From Planctomycetes bacterium B3_Pla (GTDB lineage: Bacteria; Planctomycetota; Phycisphaerae; Sedimentisphaerales; Anaerobacaceae), in contig NJBM01000002.1 of NCBI GenBank assembly GCA_005223045.1, positions 186,001 to 250,000 on the forward strand: a stretch of DNA of 64,000 nucleotides, written 5' to 3'. Under the pieces are notes generated by a model. The model had not been told where the DNA came from, ran no database searches, and worked only from the letters and a program-made list of their open reading frames with translations. The position numbers were made by a program, and so were the translations under genes. Of this stretch, positions 26,298 through 34,932 are shown piece by piece. Positions within the stretch are counted from its first letter, which is position 1; each line of letters starts with the position of its first letter.

Positions 26298-27269
26298 CTA
26301 TTTGCTGTCGTCCTTGCTCTTGTTCTTGTTCTTGGGGGGCGTCTTCTGTTTCTTGTCTGCCGCAGGAGAAGGCGGAATAATTTCAAGCTCATCGACGCCA
26401 ACGGCCTTCCTCTCGCCGCTTTCATATTCGATCATCACAAGCTGGGTCAATATCTGGGTATTGACGACTCTTCCTTTGCCGGATTTTGTTTTTACCCTGG
26501 CGTTCTTCTTCGGCAGCTTTTTCTTCAGTTCCGTGTAAGTTTTGTCCTCGTACCGAAGGCAGCACTTCAATCTGCCGCAGTAGCCTGAGATTTTGGCAGG
26601 GTCGAGGGTCGCCTTCTGCATCTTGGCCATCCGCATGTTGACCGGCTTGAGGTGCTTGAGAAAACGCCGGCAGCAGCATTCCTGGCCGCAGCTTTCAACG
26701 TCGCCGAGGAGTTTGGCTTCGTCGCGCGAGCCGATCTGGCGCATTTCGATTCTCGTCTGGTATTCCTGTGCTACTCTCTTGACCAGCTCGCGGAAATCCA
26801 CCCGCCCGTCCGACATGAAGTAGAAGATGATTCGCTCGCCGCCGAAAACGTGCTCGGCATCGACTATTTTCATCGGCAGGTTCATCTCCTTTGCGAAACG
26901 CCGGCAGCACTCCATCTCTTCTTCCACGATAATCCGCAGGTGCCGTTCTTCGCTTATATCTGCGGCGGTTGCGTAACGGACGAATTTGCCGGCCTGGCCA
27001 TGAGAGAAATCACTGTCGTTCTCGTCGAAATACTCCATTATCTGCTCTTGGTTCAATCTGAACTGACCGCCCTTGTAGGAGGTGAGCCTGCCCACGAGGT
27101 AGCCCAATTCAAGGCCCCTGCCGGTCTTTATCACGACGCGGCTGTTCACCTTGGGTACCGTGCTTTCATGGTGCTCGAACAGGCCGAGCGCATTCATCCG
27201 CCCATATCGAATCAGCATGTACTTCTTATTTCGTGCCTGTTTGGCTTTTGTTTCTGAGCTCTTTGCCAT
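26298..27269 (-). CDS. ricT: PSP1 / RicT (YaaT) family protein
   Basis: A 323-residue PSP1-domain protein homologous to B. subtilis RicT (YaaT), which with RicA and RicF forms an iron-sulfur-containing complex affecting RNase Y and mRNA processing. The conserved core is visible: VDAEHVFGGERIIFYFMSD, RVDFRELVKRVAQEYQTRIE, and the cysteine-rich GDVESCGQECCCRRFL, then SGYCGRLKCCLRYE. A lysine-rich tail (KKQKTPPKNKNKSKDD) follows the domain and is not typical. RicA and RicF are not seen here, so it may act alone, as in other organisms with only the PSP1 protein. It lies between holB and metG on the same strand. Confidence 0.9.
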   Translation of the reverse strand: MAKSSETKAKQARNKKYMLIRYGRMNALGLFEHHESTVPKVNSRVVIKTGRGLELGYLVGRLTSYKGGQFRLNQEQIMEYFDENDSDFSHGQAGKFVRYATAADISEERHLRIIVEEEMECCRRFAKEMNLPMKIVDAEHVFGGERIIFYFMSDGRVDFRELVKRVAQEYQTRIEMRQIGSRDEAKLLGDVESCGQECCCRRFLKHLKPVNMRMAKMQKATLDPAKISGYCGRLKCCLRYEDKTYTELKKKLPKKNARVKTKSGKGRVVNTQILTQLVMIEYESGERKAVGVDELEIIPPSPAADKKQKTPPKNKNKSKDDSK

Positions 27270-27314
27270 CCGAACTTTTTCCGAAGTCCTGCAAATGTTA
27301 ATCTATAATTATCG

Positions 27315-28427
27315 TTAAACCTGTATTGTAGCAGAATCGGCGAGACCTAACAACAGTCGCTCGAAAATAAGCTTCTCATTGACGTTGGATTCGATCCAGC
27401 GCAGCACACGATAACAGTCGGAGATCTTTTCTGCCGCCAGTTCAGAGTCGAAGCGGGCAGCCAACTGCTCTATCTGCTTTTCCTGGTCGAAATTGACGGC
27501 CTGGCCGGTCGCTTTGACGTTCAGCTTCATCGCATCGTGCAAAGCCGATATGACCGCCTGGATGAGAGTTTTCAAGGCCCTTCGGTTGATGTCGGTCTTA
27601 CTCGTGTCCTTATCAAGGTCTGTCCAGACAGCGGCGATTCTCTTACTCTCTACGACGAACTTCTCAGCCAGGTTCAGAGCATCGGCTAATTCGTAGCCGG
27701 CCAAAGACTCCAACAGCTCTCTTTTAGCTCCGTAAAGGTTTGCACCGGCCAATTCAAGCTCCGCCCACCGTTGCGCAGTGCCGAGGCTGCCTTGTGACAG
27801 ACGTGCAAAGTAGCGGGCCTGCTGTTCTTCAAGCCCCATATCCTTTAGGCTTTCAATTATTTTGCGTTCGTCTATGGGACCGAAGCGTATTGTCTGGCAC
27901 CTTGATTTGGTCGTAGGCAGCAGTTTTTCCATGCGCGTGCAGAGCAGAACAATGCAGCAATATTCGGGCGGCTCTTCCAGCACTTTCAACAGGCAGTTCT
28001 GTGAGTGGATATTCAGCTTCTCAGCTTCGCTGACGACAAAAACCTTCCTCTGTGAAACAGTCGGCCTGGCCGATACTTTTGCGACCAGAAATTCTCGAAC
28101 AACGTCTATCGGCAAATCGACGGGCGTCTTTTTGCTGGCATTGTCTTTGGTGAATTCGAGCAGCTCCTTATAAACGTGACCGAAGTCCGGGCTCGATCCG
28201 GCCTCGAGGAGCCGGCAGGACTCGCACGAGCCGCAACTGTCGGCAAAGTTACTTTTTACAACAGGCTTTTCGCAGAGCAGCAGCTTGGCCCACTCGCGGG
28301 CGGTCGTGAATTTGCCGATTCCTTCACGACCGGCAAAAATATAAGCATGCGCCCACTTGCCCGAAGCAAACGCCCGCTGCAAAGTATTGACCGCCCTGTC
28401 CTGACAAAAAATTTCTCTTAATGACAT
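27315..28427 (-). CDS. holB: DNA polymerase III subunit delta'
   Basis: A 370-residue clamp-loader AAA+ protein of the HolB/DnaX family, which loads the sliding clamp with the tau/gamma and delta subunits. It has a Walker A-like GREGIGKFTTA near residue 33, a zinc-binding cluster CGSCESCRLLEAGSSPDF, KVFVVSEAEKLNIHSQNCLL with VLEEPPEYC (sensor region) and TKSRCQTIRFGPI. The order tmk-holB-ricT-metG supports delta' rather than DnaX, and the protein is too short for tau. Its ATG lies 12 bp from the arm of cassette B, which separates it from tmk. Confidence 0.9.
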   Translation of the reverse strand: MSLREIFCQDRAVNTLQRAFASGKWAHAYIFAGREGIGKFTTAREWAKLLLCEKPVVKSNFADSCGSCESCRLLEAGSSPDFGHVYKELLEFTKDNASKKTPVDLPIDVVREFLVAKVSARPTVSQRKVFVVSEAEKLNIHSQNCLLKVLEEPPEYCCIVLLCTRMEKLLPTTKSRCQTIRFGPIDERKIIESLKDMGLEEQQARYFARLSQGSLGTAQRWAELELAGANLYGAKRELLESLAGYELADALNLAEKFVVESKRIAAVWTDLDKDTSKTDINRRALKTLIQAVISALHDAMKLNVKATGQAVNFDQEKQIEQLAARFDSELAAEKISDCYRVLRWIESNVNEKLIFERLLLGLADSATIQV

Positions 28428-28438
28428 CGTTATAAATC

Positions 28439-28895
28439 GGCCACAGATTACACAGATTTCTCAGATATGTCTCTTTATAAGACCATACGTTTTACTTCAA
28501 CAGATGGGCCAAAGTTAATGATCAAGCCTACTTCAAGTGCTGTGGCCTTCAGGTAATTCAGTAATTGTGCCTCAAAAACATTGGCGTATTTGTCAACAGC
28601 CTTTACTTCGACTATTACCTTGTTCTCAACCAGAAGGTCAGGGAAGAAATCGCCTACCACCTGATTCGCATAGCGAACTTCGATAGGTTTCTCAGTTTCT
28701 ACGTTGTAACCTCTATTACTCAGCTCTATAAATAGTGATTTGTGATATATGATATACCTTCTCCAAAAAGCCATAGCCGAGAGCATTGTGAACAGTGTGA
28801 GCAGCGTTGATAATATCGTGAGTAAGCTCTTTATATTTGTATTGGGCCATTTGTAGTTAATTCTATTTCAGTGTAATCTGTGAAATCTGTGGCTA
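28439..28895 (-). mobile_element. Cassette B: inverted-repeat-bounded GxxExxY unit between tmk and holB
   Basis: A 457-bp stretch bounded by imperfect inverted repeats. The left arm (28439-28466, top strand) begins GGCCACAGATTACACAGATT. The right arm (28870-28895, bottom strand) begins TAGCCACAGATTTCACAGAT. The TAG of the right arm is the tmk stop codon, and the left arm ends 12 bp from the holB start. The only gene inside is a frameshifted GxxExxY gene in the host-operon direction. The layout repeats that of 4059-4378, where the arms differ in sequence but also open with TAGCCAC. No transposase is present. Mobility is inferred from architecture. Confidence 0.65.
28475..28850 (-). pseudogene. 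GxxExxY-family PD-(D/E)XK nuclease-like gene, frameshifted by a 7-bp duplication
   Basis: Reading from ATG 28850 gives MAQYKYKELTHDIINAAHTV then HNALGYGFLEKVYH, carrying the name-giving motif GFLEKVY. After this the frame shifts, and the rest (KSLFIELSNRGYNVETEKPI...) continues in another frame to 28475. The cause is visible: TGATATA occurs twice in tandem at 28743-28756, and removing one 7-bp copy restores a single frame reading FLEKVYHKSLFIELSNRG. The C-terminal half keeps the nuclease-like GDFFPDLLVENKVIVEVKAV (Asp and Glu-x-Lys) and LLNYLKATALEVGLIINFG. The function of intact family members is not established. Confidence 0.8.
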
Positions 28896-29513
28896 AAAAA
28901 AAATATTCACTTCTTCTATCAAGCTTTTGTGAACTTTTTCTACCTCGGCTGTGGCATCGACTACGAGGAAGTCTTTCCGGTCTTTGGCCAATTGCAGGAA
29001 TCCGTCGCGGACTTTTTGGTGGTAGCCGTCCCCTTTGGCCTCCATCCTGTCAAGCTGCCGGTCCAGACGTCCCGAGGCCGTATTGAGGTCCACGTCCAGG
29101 ATTATGGTCAGGTCGGGCCAGATCCTTTCGAGACAGTCCGCCGCAATTCCTATCACCTTGTCGGCGCCGAATCCGCCTGCATAGCCCTGGTAGGCACAGG
29201 TGCTTGAGAGCCATCTGTCGAGCACGACGCATCGATTTTCCTGTAGTGCCGGGGCTATACTCTCGGCCCAAAGCTGCGCCCTTGCCGCCATGTACAGCAG
29301 CAATTCCGTCCTCGTGCTCATGGCTAAGTGTTCCGGGTTGAGCAGAATTTCTCTTATCTTCTCGCCAATAGCGGTATCGCCGGGATCGCGAAAACTGCCG
29401 GTCGGCACACCCTGGTCTTTCAACCATCGAGTCAGAAGCTCGGCCTGCGTGCTCTTGCCGCAGCCGTCCGGGCCATCGAGTACGATAAACTTGCCTTGTA
29501 GCTTCTCTTTCAA
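28893..29513 (-). CDS. tmk: dTMP kinase
   Basis: A 206-residue thymidylate kinase that phosphorylates dTMP to dTDP for DNA synthesis. P-loop FIVLDGPDGCGKSTQAELL, the DR(Y/W) motif as VVLDRWLSSTCAYQGYAGG and a LID region (DRQLDRMEAKGDGYHQKVRDG) are visible. I place the start at a TTG (29513) because AAGGAA lies about 7 bp before it and the protein then opens KEKLQGKFIVLDG, the usual family position; an in-frame ATG at 29594 would add 27 unconserved residues. The stop codon TAG is the first triplet of cassette B's repeat arm. It is first in the tmk-holB-ricT-metG run. Confidence 0.93.
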   Translation of the reverse strand: MKEKLQGKFIVLDGPDGCGKSTQAELLTRWLKDQGVPTGSFRDPGDTAIGEKIREILLNPEHLAMSTRTELLLYMAARAQLWAESIAPALQENRCVVLDRWLSSTCAYQGYAGGFGADKVIGIAADCLERIWPDLTIILDVDLNTASGRLDRQLDRMEAKGDGYHQKVRDGFLQLAKDRKDFLVVDATAEVEKVHKSLIEEVNIFF

Positions 29514-29598
29514 AAGCGTTTCCTTCTTTTGCCCAAACTGACCGTTCTTGAATTGAATGCTACAATAAGTCACCGTTCGACAATAACATAGCACAATT

Positions 29599-29669
29599 TG
29601 TCATTCCCGCGAAAGCGGGAATCCAGTTTGCCGCTACGTTCCTGGATCCCTGCTTTCGCAGGGATGACA
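29599..29669. repeat. Palindromic TGTCATTCCCGCGAAAGCGGGAATCC-type repeat
   Basis: A 71-bp imperfect palindrome upstream of tmk. The left half has TCATTCCCGCGAAAGCGGGA (itself a hairpin), then ATCCAG. The right half has CTGGATCCCTGCTTTCGCAG and ends GGGATGACA. It is a known type of short interspersed repeat found in many bacterial genomes, and lies between convergent-free ends of tmk and the amidohydrolase gene. Confidence 0.8.
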
Positions 29670-29789
29670 GCACGGTTTGGTCAGTTTGGATTCTTGGTCT
29701 TTTTCTCACAACGTACAGCAAACCATCCCATAACACAAAGTATTATTCCGGCACCACTTTCGCAGGCATGGTTCACGGGGTGTCTTGCT

Positions 29790-31151
29790 TTACTGTTCGA
29801 CTTTCGGCAGGAGTCCGTAAGTGTGCGGCATACGATGGCGCGGGCCGATGGAGCGCCAGTGTCCGACCCATTCCAGGCTTTCACGCTTGTTCAGATCGAC
29901 CTCGGCCCAGAATAGGCCTTGCTTGCCCTCGCTTGAAGCTAAAATCTTACCCATCGGATCGATGACGAGACTGTTGCCGCTGTAAACGGACGGGACCATA
30001 TATACCCCATTATCGCGCGCCCGGACCCTGAAGGTTGACTCGCCGTCGACTTTGCCGTCCTCGTCGGGCAGTGTATTGCCCCAGGTTGGAGCGAAGATAA
30101 TCTCGGCCCCCTGCAGGGCGAAAATAGCCGTCGATTCGGGGAAGAACCAATCGTAGCATATTTGAATCGCGACTTTGCCGAAATCCGTCTCGAAAACGGG
30201 ATACGTATTCCCCGGCCGAACGCCCTTCTTCCATTCCTCGCGGGGCAGATGAATTTTGCGGTACTTGCCCGCGATCCGTCCCTGCCGGTTCAGCAGCACC
30301 GCGGTGTTGTAAACCGCATCGTCTTCCAGCTCATTCAGACTCGCCACGACCCAAATATTGTTCCTCCCGGCCGCCTGGGCCAATTCCTGAGTCATCGGCC
30401 CCGGTATCCGCTTGGCGCGATCTCCGAGGGAGGCCGATGTGCCGATGGCGGTGATAGTCTCACCTAAGCAGACAATATCGAGCCCGAGTTTGCCTGCGGC
30501 ATCAATCTGCTCGCACCAAAGCTCCAGATTCTTCTCGGGCGTACTGTTCCGAGGTCGCAGATACACCGTCCCGACCTTGACCTTCCGCGGCTCAGGCGCC
30601 GCCGCTGCCGGGCGCATGCTCGCCTGCCTCCACACTATCGAGCCGGTCCCGGGCCACTTGACCTCCAGCGACAGCCTCGCGCCGTCGGCATCCTCGGGCG
30701 CGACAAGCACATCATCGAACTGTGCCGAGCTGCCTTTTACAATCGGCCCTCGCACGAACATCCCGGCCGGGTGAACCAGTTTGCCGCCCCACATCCACTC
30801 TACGCGCACCGCCACCGTGTGGTAAGGCGCTCGAATGTTGTTCAATTGACAGACTGCCTTGACCTCGTATGCCTTGCCGCCCTGAATGCCTTTGACATCC
30901 TGAACGAGACCACCGACGGCGTAGGGATCGTTCGGCCCGTCAACCAAAAGCCCGCCGCCGACGTTCTTTTGCACCCGGCAAGCCGCCTTGGCCCAATCAG
31001 GCCGCCAAACAGACCACCCCGCTGGCAATTCCGCCTCCTCAAACAACGGATTCGCCACCAATTCGCTCCCCCCGGCGTCCTGCTCCGCACCAAACGCCAG
31101 GCTCCCAAAGAAAACAACCGTCACCACACCAAACAATATTAGTTTTCCCAT
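29790..31151 (-). CDS. Exported carbon-nitrogen hydrolase with N-terminal beta domain
   Basis: A 453-residue nitrilase-superfamily amidohydrolase with an N-terminal signal peptide (MGKLILFGVVTVVFFGSLAF). Residues ~25-185 form a beta-rich domain resembling a carbohydrate-binding or galactose-binding-like module (ANPLFEEAELPAGWSVWRPD..., DGARLSLEVKWPGTGSIVWR). The catalytic domain follows with the Glu-Lys-Cys triad at CLGETITA, YRKIHLPREEW and IQICYDWFFPE. The family hydrolyses non-peptide C-N bonds such as amides; the substrate is unknown. Its gene lies 36 bp downstream of the sulfatase gene on the same strand, so the two probably form an operon acting on an extracellular substrate. Confidence 0.88.
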   Translation of the reverse strand: MGKLILFGVVTVVFFGSLAFGAEQDAGGSELVANPLFEEAELPAGWSVWRPDWAKAACRVQKNVGGGLLVDGPNDPYAVGGLVQDVKGIQGGKAYEVKAVCQLNNIRAPYHTVAVRVEWMWGGKLVHPAGMFVRGPIVKGSSAQFDDVLVAPEDADGARLSLEVKWPGTGSIVWRQASMRPAAAAPEPRKVKVGTVYLRPRNSTPEKNLELWCEQIDAAGKLGLDIVCLGETITAIGTSASLGDRAKRIPGPMTQELAQAAGRNNIWVVASLNELEDDAVYNTAVLLNRQGRIAGKYRKIHLPREEWKKGVRPGNTYPVFETDFGKVAIQICYDWFFPESTAIFALQGAEIIFAPTWGNTLPDEDGKVDGESTFRVRARDNGVYMVPSVYSGNSLVIDPMGKILASSEGKQGLFWAEVDLNKRESLEWVGHWRSIGPRHRMPHTYGLLPKVEQ

Positions 31152-31187
31152 CGTTCATTCCTTCGTATTTCTTTTCCGATATTCGGA

Positions 31188-33410
31188 TTACTTGTTTTGC
31201 AGTTGATTCAGTGTTGTTTGTGCCACTCGCCGGACGTAGTTGTCTGAGTCCTTCAGGGCGGCTTGTATCTGCGGCACGAGCGGGCGGGCCTTCTCGCCGA
31301 TTTTATTCAGGGCGATGATCGCATACAGTCTTGCCTTGTCTGTTTTGTCCTTCAACGCCTCGGCTAAGACCGGCAGGGCTTCTCCTTCCCGGCCCCAGTC
31401 GCAAAGTGCGTGGGCCGCCGCGACGCGGACCGCCGGGGCGGCGTCCTTCAACGCTGTTCTGAGCAGCGGTTCTGCCCGGTTTCTATCTCTGTCTTTGAGG
31501 TTATTGTGCAGGCCAACAACCGCCCAGTAGCGAACAGAGGCGTATTTATCCTTGAGAGCTTTCACATACGGCCCGTTTTCGCCTGAGCCGTCCAGCTCCT
31601 TTATCTTGCGCAGGCGTGCAAGCAGGTCCGTTCGGTCGAGTTTGCTGCGCCAGTGCTGATTGTCTTTGGCCGGTGTGTCGGGCGGTTTCGGCCCTGAGAC
31701 CTTCTCATCGAATTTAAGCCTGACTTCGCTACTGTCCTTAAAGCCGATCCGGCAGGCTTTGGCGTGCAATACTTTGCTCTCTGCGAGCCGGACGGATTTC
31801 GTGTACAGTCTCCAGGCGGCATCAGTCCGGCCCTCACCGCTGATTCTGTAAACGATTGAAGCTCCTGGCGTGGGGCATGCGATTGATACGCGGCGTGCCG
31901 TTTTGCCGGACGACGGTTGCCTTTCTGGCGCTCGGAATACCGGATCAGCCGTCTTTTGGTACTCGCCGCCCGGGCGTTTCATCTCGTCGAATTCCGGCTC
32001 GGGGATCAGCCCCATATCGGAAGTCTCTATGACCCATTCGGCGTGCGCTTTGCGCATTCGTTCGAGTACGCTTTTGTATTGCGGATCACCCGCCAGGTTG
32101 TTGACCTCGTGTGGGTCGGTAACAATATCGTAAAGTTCTTCTACGGGCTTGGTTTTCTCAAAATACTGTTTCTGCGGGCCTTTGAGCTTGCCCTCGGCGT
32201 TTAGCCTTCGCATCTCCCGCATCGTCGGCATCTGGTTCATATAGTCGATATCCTGGCCCCGCGTAACGTACCACATGTAGTTGCGAATATACTTATAGCG
32301 CTTATCGCGCACGGCACGGATCAGATCGTACGCTTCGTCCATGCGGTCGCGGGCGGCGTAAATATAATCGCGAGATTTGGCTTTCTGGCCGCCCAGGAAC
32401 GCCCGGCCCTGTATGTGACCGGGAATCTTGACGCCTGCCAGCGAGAGCATTGTCGGCGCAAAATCAATGAACGCTACCAAGTCGTCGTTGACGGCGCCCG
32501 GCTTGGCCGCATCGGGATTAGCCGGCATTGCAAGTTTTCGCCATTTTTCCGGGACGTGGATAATCAGCGGTATCCTCAGACCAGAATCGTAAATCCAGCG
32601 CTTGCCCCGCGGCAGCCCCCGCCCGTGGTCGCCCCAGAACCACACTATCGTATCCTCGGCAAGCCCGTCGTCTTCGAGCTGCTTGAGGGCCTCGCCGACC
32701 TGCTTGTCCATCAGCGTTATGACATCATAATACTGCGCCCAGTCCTTGCGAACGAGCGGCGTATCGGGATAGTACGGGGGCAGCACCGCTTTTGCGGGAT
32801 CGTGCTTTTCGTGCGGCTTGAGATTCGCTATGCGCTGCAGCATTCCTTTGCTCCGGTTGCGGATTTGGCTTTCGTGCGAGGTCGTGAAATTGAAGATAGC
32901 GAAGAAAGGCTGATCTTTGCCGCGTTTGCGCCAGTGGGCATTTCGGCTGCTTTCGTCCCAGGCACTTGGCGGCGGGTTGAACTGGTAATCGGTCTTGGAG
33001 TTGTTCGTGCAATAATAGCCCGCCGCCCGGAGGTATTCGCTGAAGCATTTCACATAGGCCGGCGGCACACCTTTGCATCGCATGTGGTGGGTCCCGATAG
33101 TTGTCGGGTACATGCCGGTGACGATACCCGAGCGCGTCGGGGCGCAGACGCCTGAGTGCGAATATACGTTGTCATAGCGCACGCCCCTAGCGGCGATCTT
33201 GTCGATGTTGGGCGTGACGGCGTAATCGTCGCCGTAACAACCGAGGTCGGGGCTGATGTCTTCGGCGCTGACCCAGAGGATGTTTGGTCTCTGTGCTTTT
33301 GCAGTCTCAGCACTGCTCAAAGGTATCTGCGGCAAGAGCACCGTCGCCGCCGAGCCTGAACTAATCTGAAGGAACCGGCGCCTGTTCATATTATTCCCGG
33401 GATTTGCCAT
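31188..33410 (-). CDS. Twin-arginine-exported sulfatase with chitobiase-like and HEAT-repeat C-terminal domains
   Basis: A 740-residue type I sulfatase. The N-terminus MANPGNNMNRRRFLQISSGS carries a Tat signal. The catalytic domain has PNILWVSAEDISPDLGCYG (metal site) and SHSGVCAPTRSGIVTGMYP, whose Cys-x-Pro-x-Arg is the site of formylglycine formation, plus a WFWGDHGRGLPRGK metal/substrate motif. Residues around 510-580 resemble a chitobiase/beta-hexosaminidase C-terminal domain (SIACPTPGASIVYRISGEG). The last ~130 residues are HEAT-like repeats (KYASVRYWAVVGLHNNL, DAAPAVRVAAAHALCDWG, DSDNYVRRVAQTTLNQL). The start at 33410 follows GGAG; an in-frame ATG 15 bp earlier is possible. It probably desulfates an extracellular polysaccharide. 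No anaerobic sulfatase-maturating enzyme is in view. Confidence 0.93.
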   Translation of the reverse strand: MANPGNNMNRRRFLQISSGSAATVLLPQIPLSSAETAKAQRPNILWVSAEDISPDLGCYGDDYAVTPNIDKIAARGVRYDNVYSHSGVCAPTRSGIVTGMYPTTIGTHHMRCKGVPPAYVKCFSEYLRAAGYYCTNNSKTDYQFNPPPSAWDESSRNAHWRKRGKDQPFFAIFNFTTSHESQIRNRSKGMLQRIANLKPHEKHDPAKAVLPPYYPDTPLVRKDWAQYYDVITLMDKQVGEALKQLEDDGLAEDTIVWFWGDHGRGLPRGKRWIYDSGLRIPLIIHVPEKWRKLAMPANPDAAKPGAVNDDLVAFIDFAPTMLSLAGVKIPGHIQGRAFLGGQKAKSRDYIYAARDRMDEAYDLIRAVRDKRYKYIRNYMWYVTRGQDIDYMNQMPTMREMRRLNAEGKLKGPQKQYFEKTKPVEELYDIVTDPHEVNNLAGDPQYKSVLERMRKAHAEWVIETSDMGLIPEPEFDEMKRPGGEYQKTADPVFRAPERQPSSGKTARRVSIACPTPGASIVYRISGEGRTDAAWRLYTKSVRLAESKVLHAKACRIGFKDSSEVRLKFDEKVSGPKPPDTPAKDNQHWRSKLDRTDLLARLRKIKELDGSGENGPYVKALKDKYASVRYWAVVGLHNNLKDRDRNRAEPLLRTALKDAAPAVRVAAAHALCDWGREGEALPVLAEALKDKTDKARLYAIIALNKIGEKARPLVPQIQAALKDSDNYVRRVAQTTLNQLQNK

Positions 33411-33637
33411 GAATGTTGTCTCCATATCTCAAAGGTCCAAAGCCATTTCACAACTATCTTCATTATAGATACTTATGCACGAACCCTTAATTATAGCCGT
33501 CAGGAGTCGGCAGGCAACTCAAATCCCGATAGACTGATGTGACGGTTTGTGCTAAAATCCCGCCGGTATGTTTCTTGCCGATTATTGATTGCTGGAGATG
33601 TTATGGCCAACAACATTGTGATCGAGGGGCGAACGTG

Positions 33638-34489
33638 ATGGCGGCCGGCGTATTGAGAATTGCAACGTGTCAGTTTACCGTGGGACGTCTGATAAGACGG
33701 AATTCGCGGGCAATCTGCGATTTCTTACGCAAGGCGCGCAGAGCCAGGGCGGATGTTGTGCATTTTTCCGAATGTGCGCTGAGCGGCTACGTGGGCACGG
33801 ACTTTCCCAACTTCAAATGGTATGACTGGGACCTCCTCAGAGAAGAGACGGAGAAGATCATGGCGCTTGCGGCCAAGCTGCACCTTTGGGTTATTCTCGG
33901 CAGCACCCACAGACTGACCGAGCCGAACAAGCCGCACAACAGCCTGTATCTGATCCGTCCTGACGGCAGGATTGTCGATCGCTACGATAAGAGATTCTGC
34001 ACGCCGGGAGATTTGAAACGGTTGACGCCCGGCGACAGGTTCGTGAACTTCACCATCAACGGCGTAAAATGCTCGCTGCTGATATGCTTTGACTTGCGGT
34101 TCCCCGAGCTTTACCGCGAATTGTACAGGCAAAACGTCAATTGTATTTTCCAGTCCTTCTATAACGCCCGGCAGAAAGGGCCGAGCGTACACACGCAGAT
34201 TATGCGACAGACGATGCAGTGCCGGGCGGCGACAAACAATTTCTGGATCAGCATGACGAATTCGAGCGGGTATTATGCCCCGTATCCATCGTGTTTCATC
34301 GAGCCTGACGGCAGGATAATACGCCAGTTGAAAGCGAATCGGCCCGGTTTGATGGTCAATACGGTCAATTTGAACAGGAAATTCTACGATCCGATGGCTG
34401 GCTTTAGAGATATAGCCGTGAGCGGAAAGCTCAACAATGCACAGCAGATAGTTGACGACCCGCGATCTCGCAAGAGAACCAGCCTCTAA
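33638..34489 (+). CDS. Cytoplasmic carbon-nitrogen hydrolase (nitrilase superfamily)
   Basis: A 283-residue amidohydrolase without a signal peptide. The catalytic triad appears as VVHFSECALSGYVG (Glu), VDRYDKRFCTPGD (Lys) and SLLICFDLRFPELY (Cys). The family includes N-carbamoyl amidases, beta-ureidopropionases and plain amidases; the substrate cannot be told from the sequence. The ATG at 33638 follows GAGGGGCG; an in-frame ATG at 33539 would add a Cys-rich, unconserved extension. It is divergent from the sulfatase gene. The exported paralogue at 29790-31151 is only distantly similar. Confidence 0.87.
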   Translation: MAAGVLRIATCQFTVGRLIRRNSRAICDFLRKARRARADVVHFSECALSGYVGTDFPNFKWYDWDLLREETEKIMALAAKLHLWVILGSTHRLTEPNKPHNSLYLIRPDGRIVDRYDKRFCTPGDLKRLTPGDRFVNFTINGVKCSLLICFDLRFPELYRELYRQNVNCIFQSFYNARQKGPSVHTQIMRQTMQCRAATNNFWISMTNSSGYYAPYPSCFIEPDGRIIRQLKANRPGLMVNTVNLNRKFYDPMAGFRDIAVSGKLNNAQQIVDDPRSRKRTSL

Positions 34490-34932
34490 CAAGCCTTTGA
34501 GATCCGCTACTGTTGGGGATAGGCTACTCGATAGTCCCGATCCATTGGGCGGGCCTGTGCATTTTTAGGTATAAACTGGAAAATTGCGAACAAAAATGCG
34601 AGCTGAGGCGAATATATCACGAGACGACTTTGCCAGGGTTGAGGAGGATTTTGGCTCCTCATGGCGGCTTTAAGCGAGTTCAAAGGGTTTCCACGGAAGA
34701 TTCGACCTCGCACCGCTGTAGCCGGGCGCGGCAGACGGGATTCGCCGCGAGAGGTGAATTCTCGACGTGAGTGAATTCTTGATGTGTATGTCCTTGTGCC
34801 GACGCAGGTTAAATAAACGCAATGTGGATCGATTTCTATAGGAAATTCATCGCCTATCAACTTATTTTTCGCTAAACTGCAGGTCGTCAATTTGTCGAAG
34901 ATTACATCACAATCTAATTTGGAGATGAGAAT
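34490..34932. other. Gene-free leader region upstream of the first DUF1573 gene
   Basis: A 443-bp stretch without a credible gene. Its last ~85 bp resemble the leader of the next gene (36070-36156), including a shared TTTTTCNCTAAACTGCA block and a GGAGATGAGA ribosome binding site. The upstream ~350 bp contain a GAGGAGGATTTTGGCTCCTC hairpin near 34640 but no recognisable motif otherwise. Confidence 0.5.
34850..34878 (+). promoter_or_regulatory. Putative promoter of the first DUF1573 gene
   Basis: TCGCCT (34850-34855) and TAAACT (34873-34878) are separated by 17 bp. The same arrangement, TTGCCT-17-TAAACT, lies at the same distance before the paralogue at 36157. Conservation between duplicate leaders is the main support; the -35 match is weak. 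Confidence 0.35.

Noticed and set aside
32415..33155. A 246-codon plus-strand frame within the sulfatase gene
   Set aside because: It lies entirely opposite the sulfatase catalytic domain and shows no family resemblance.
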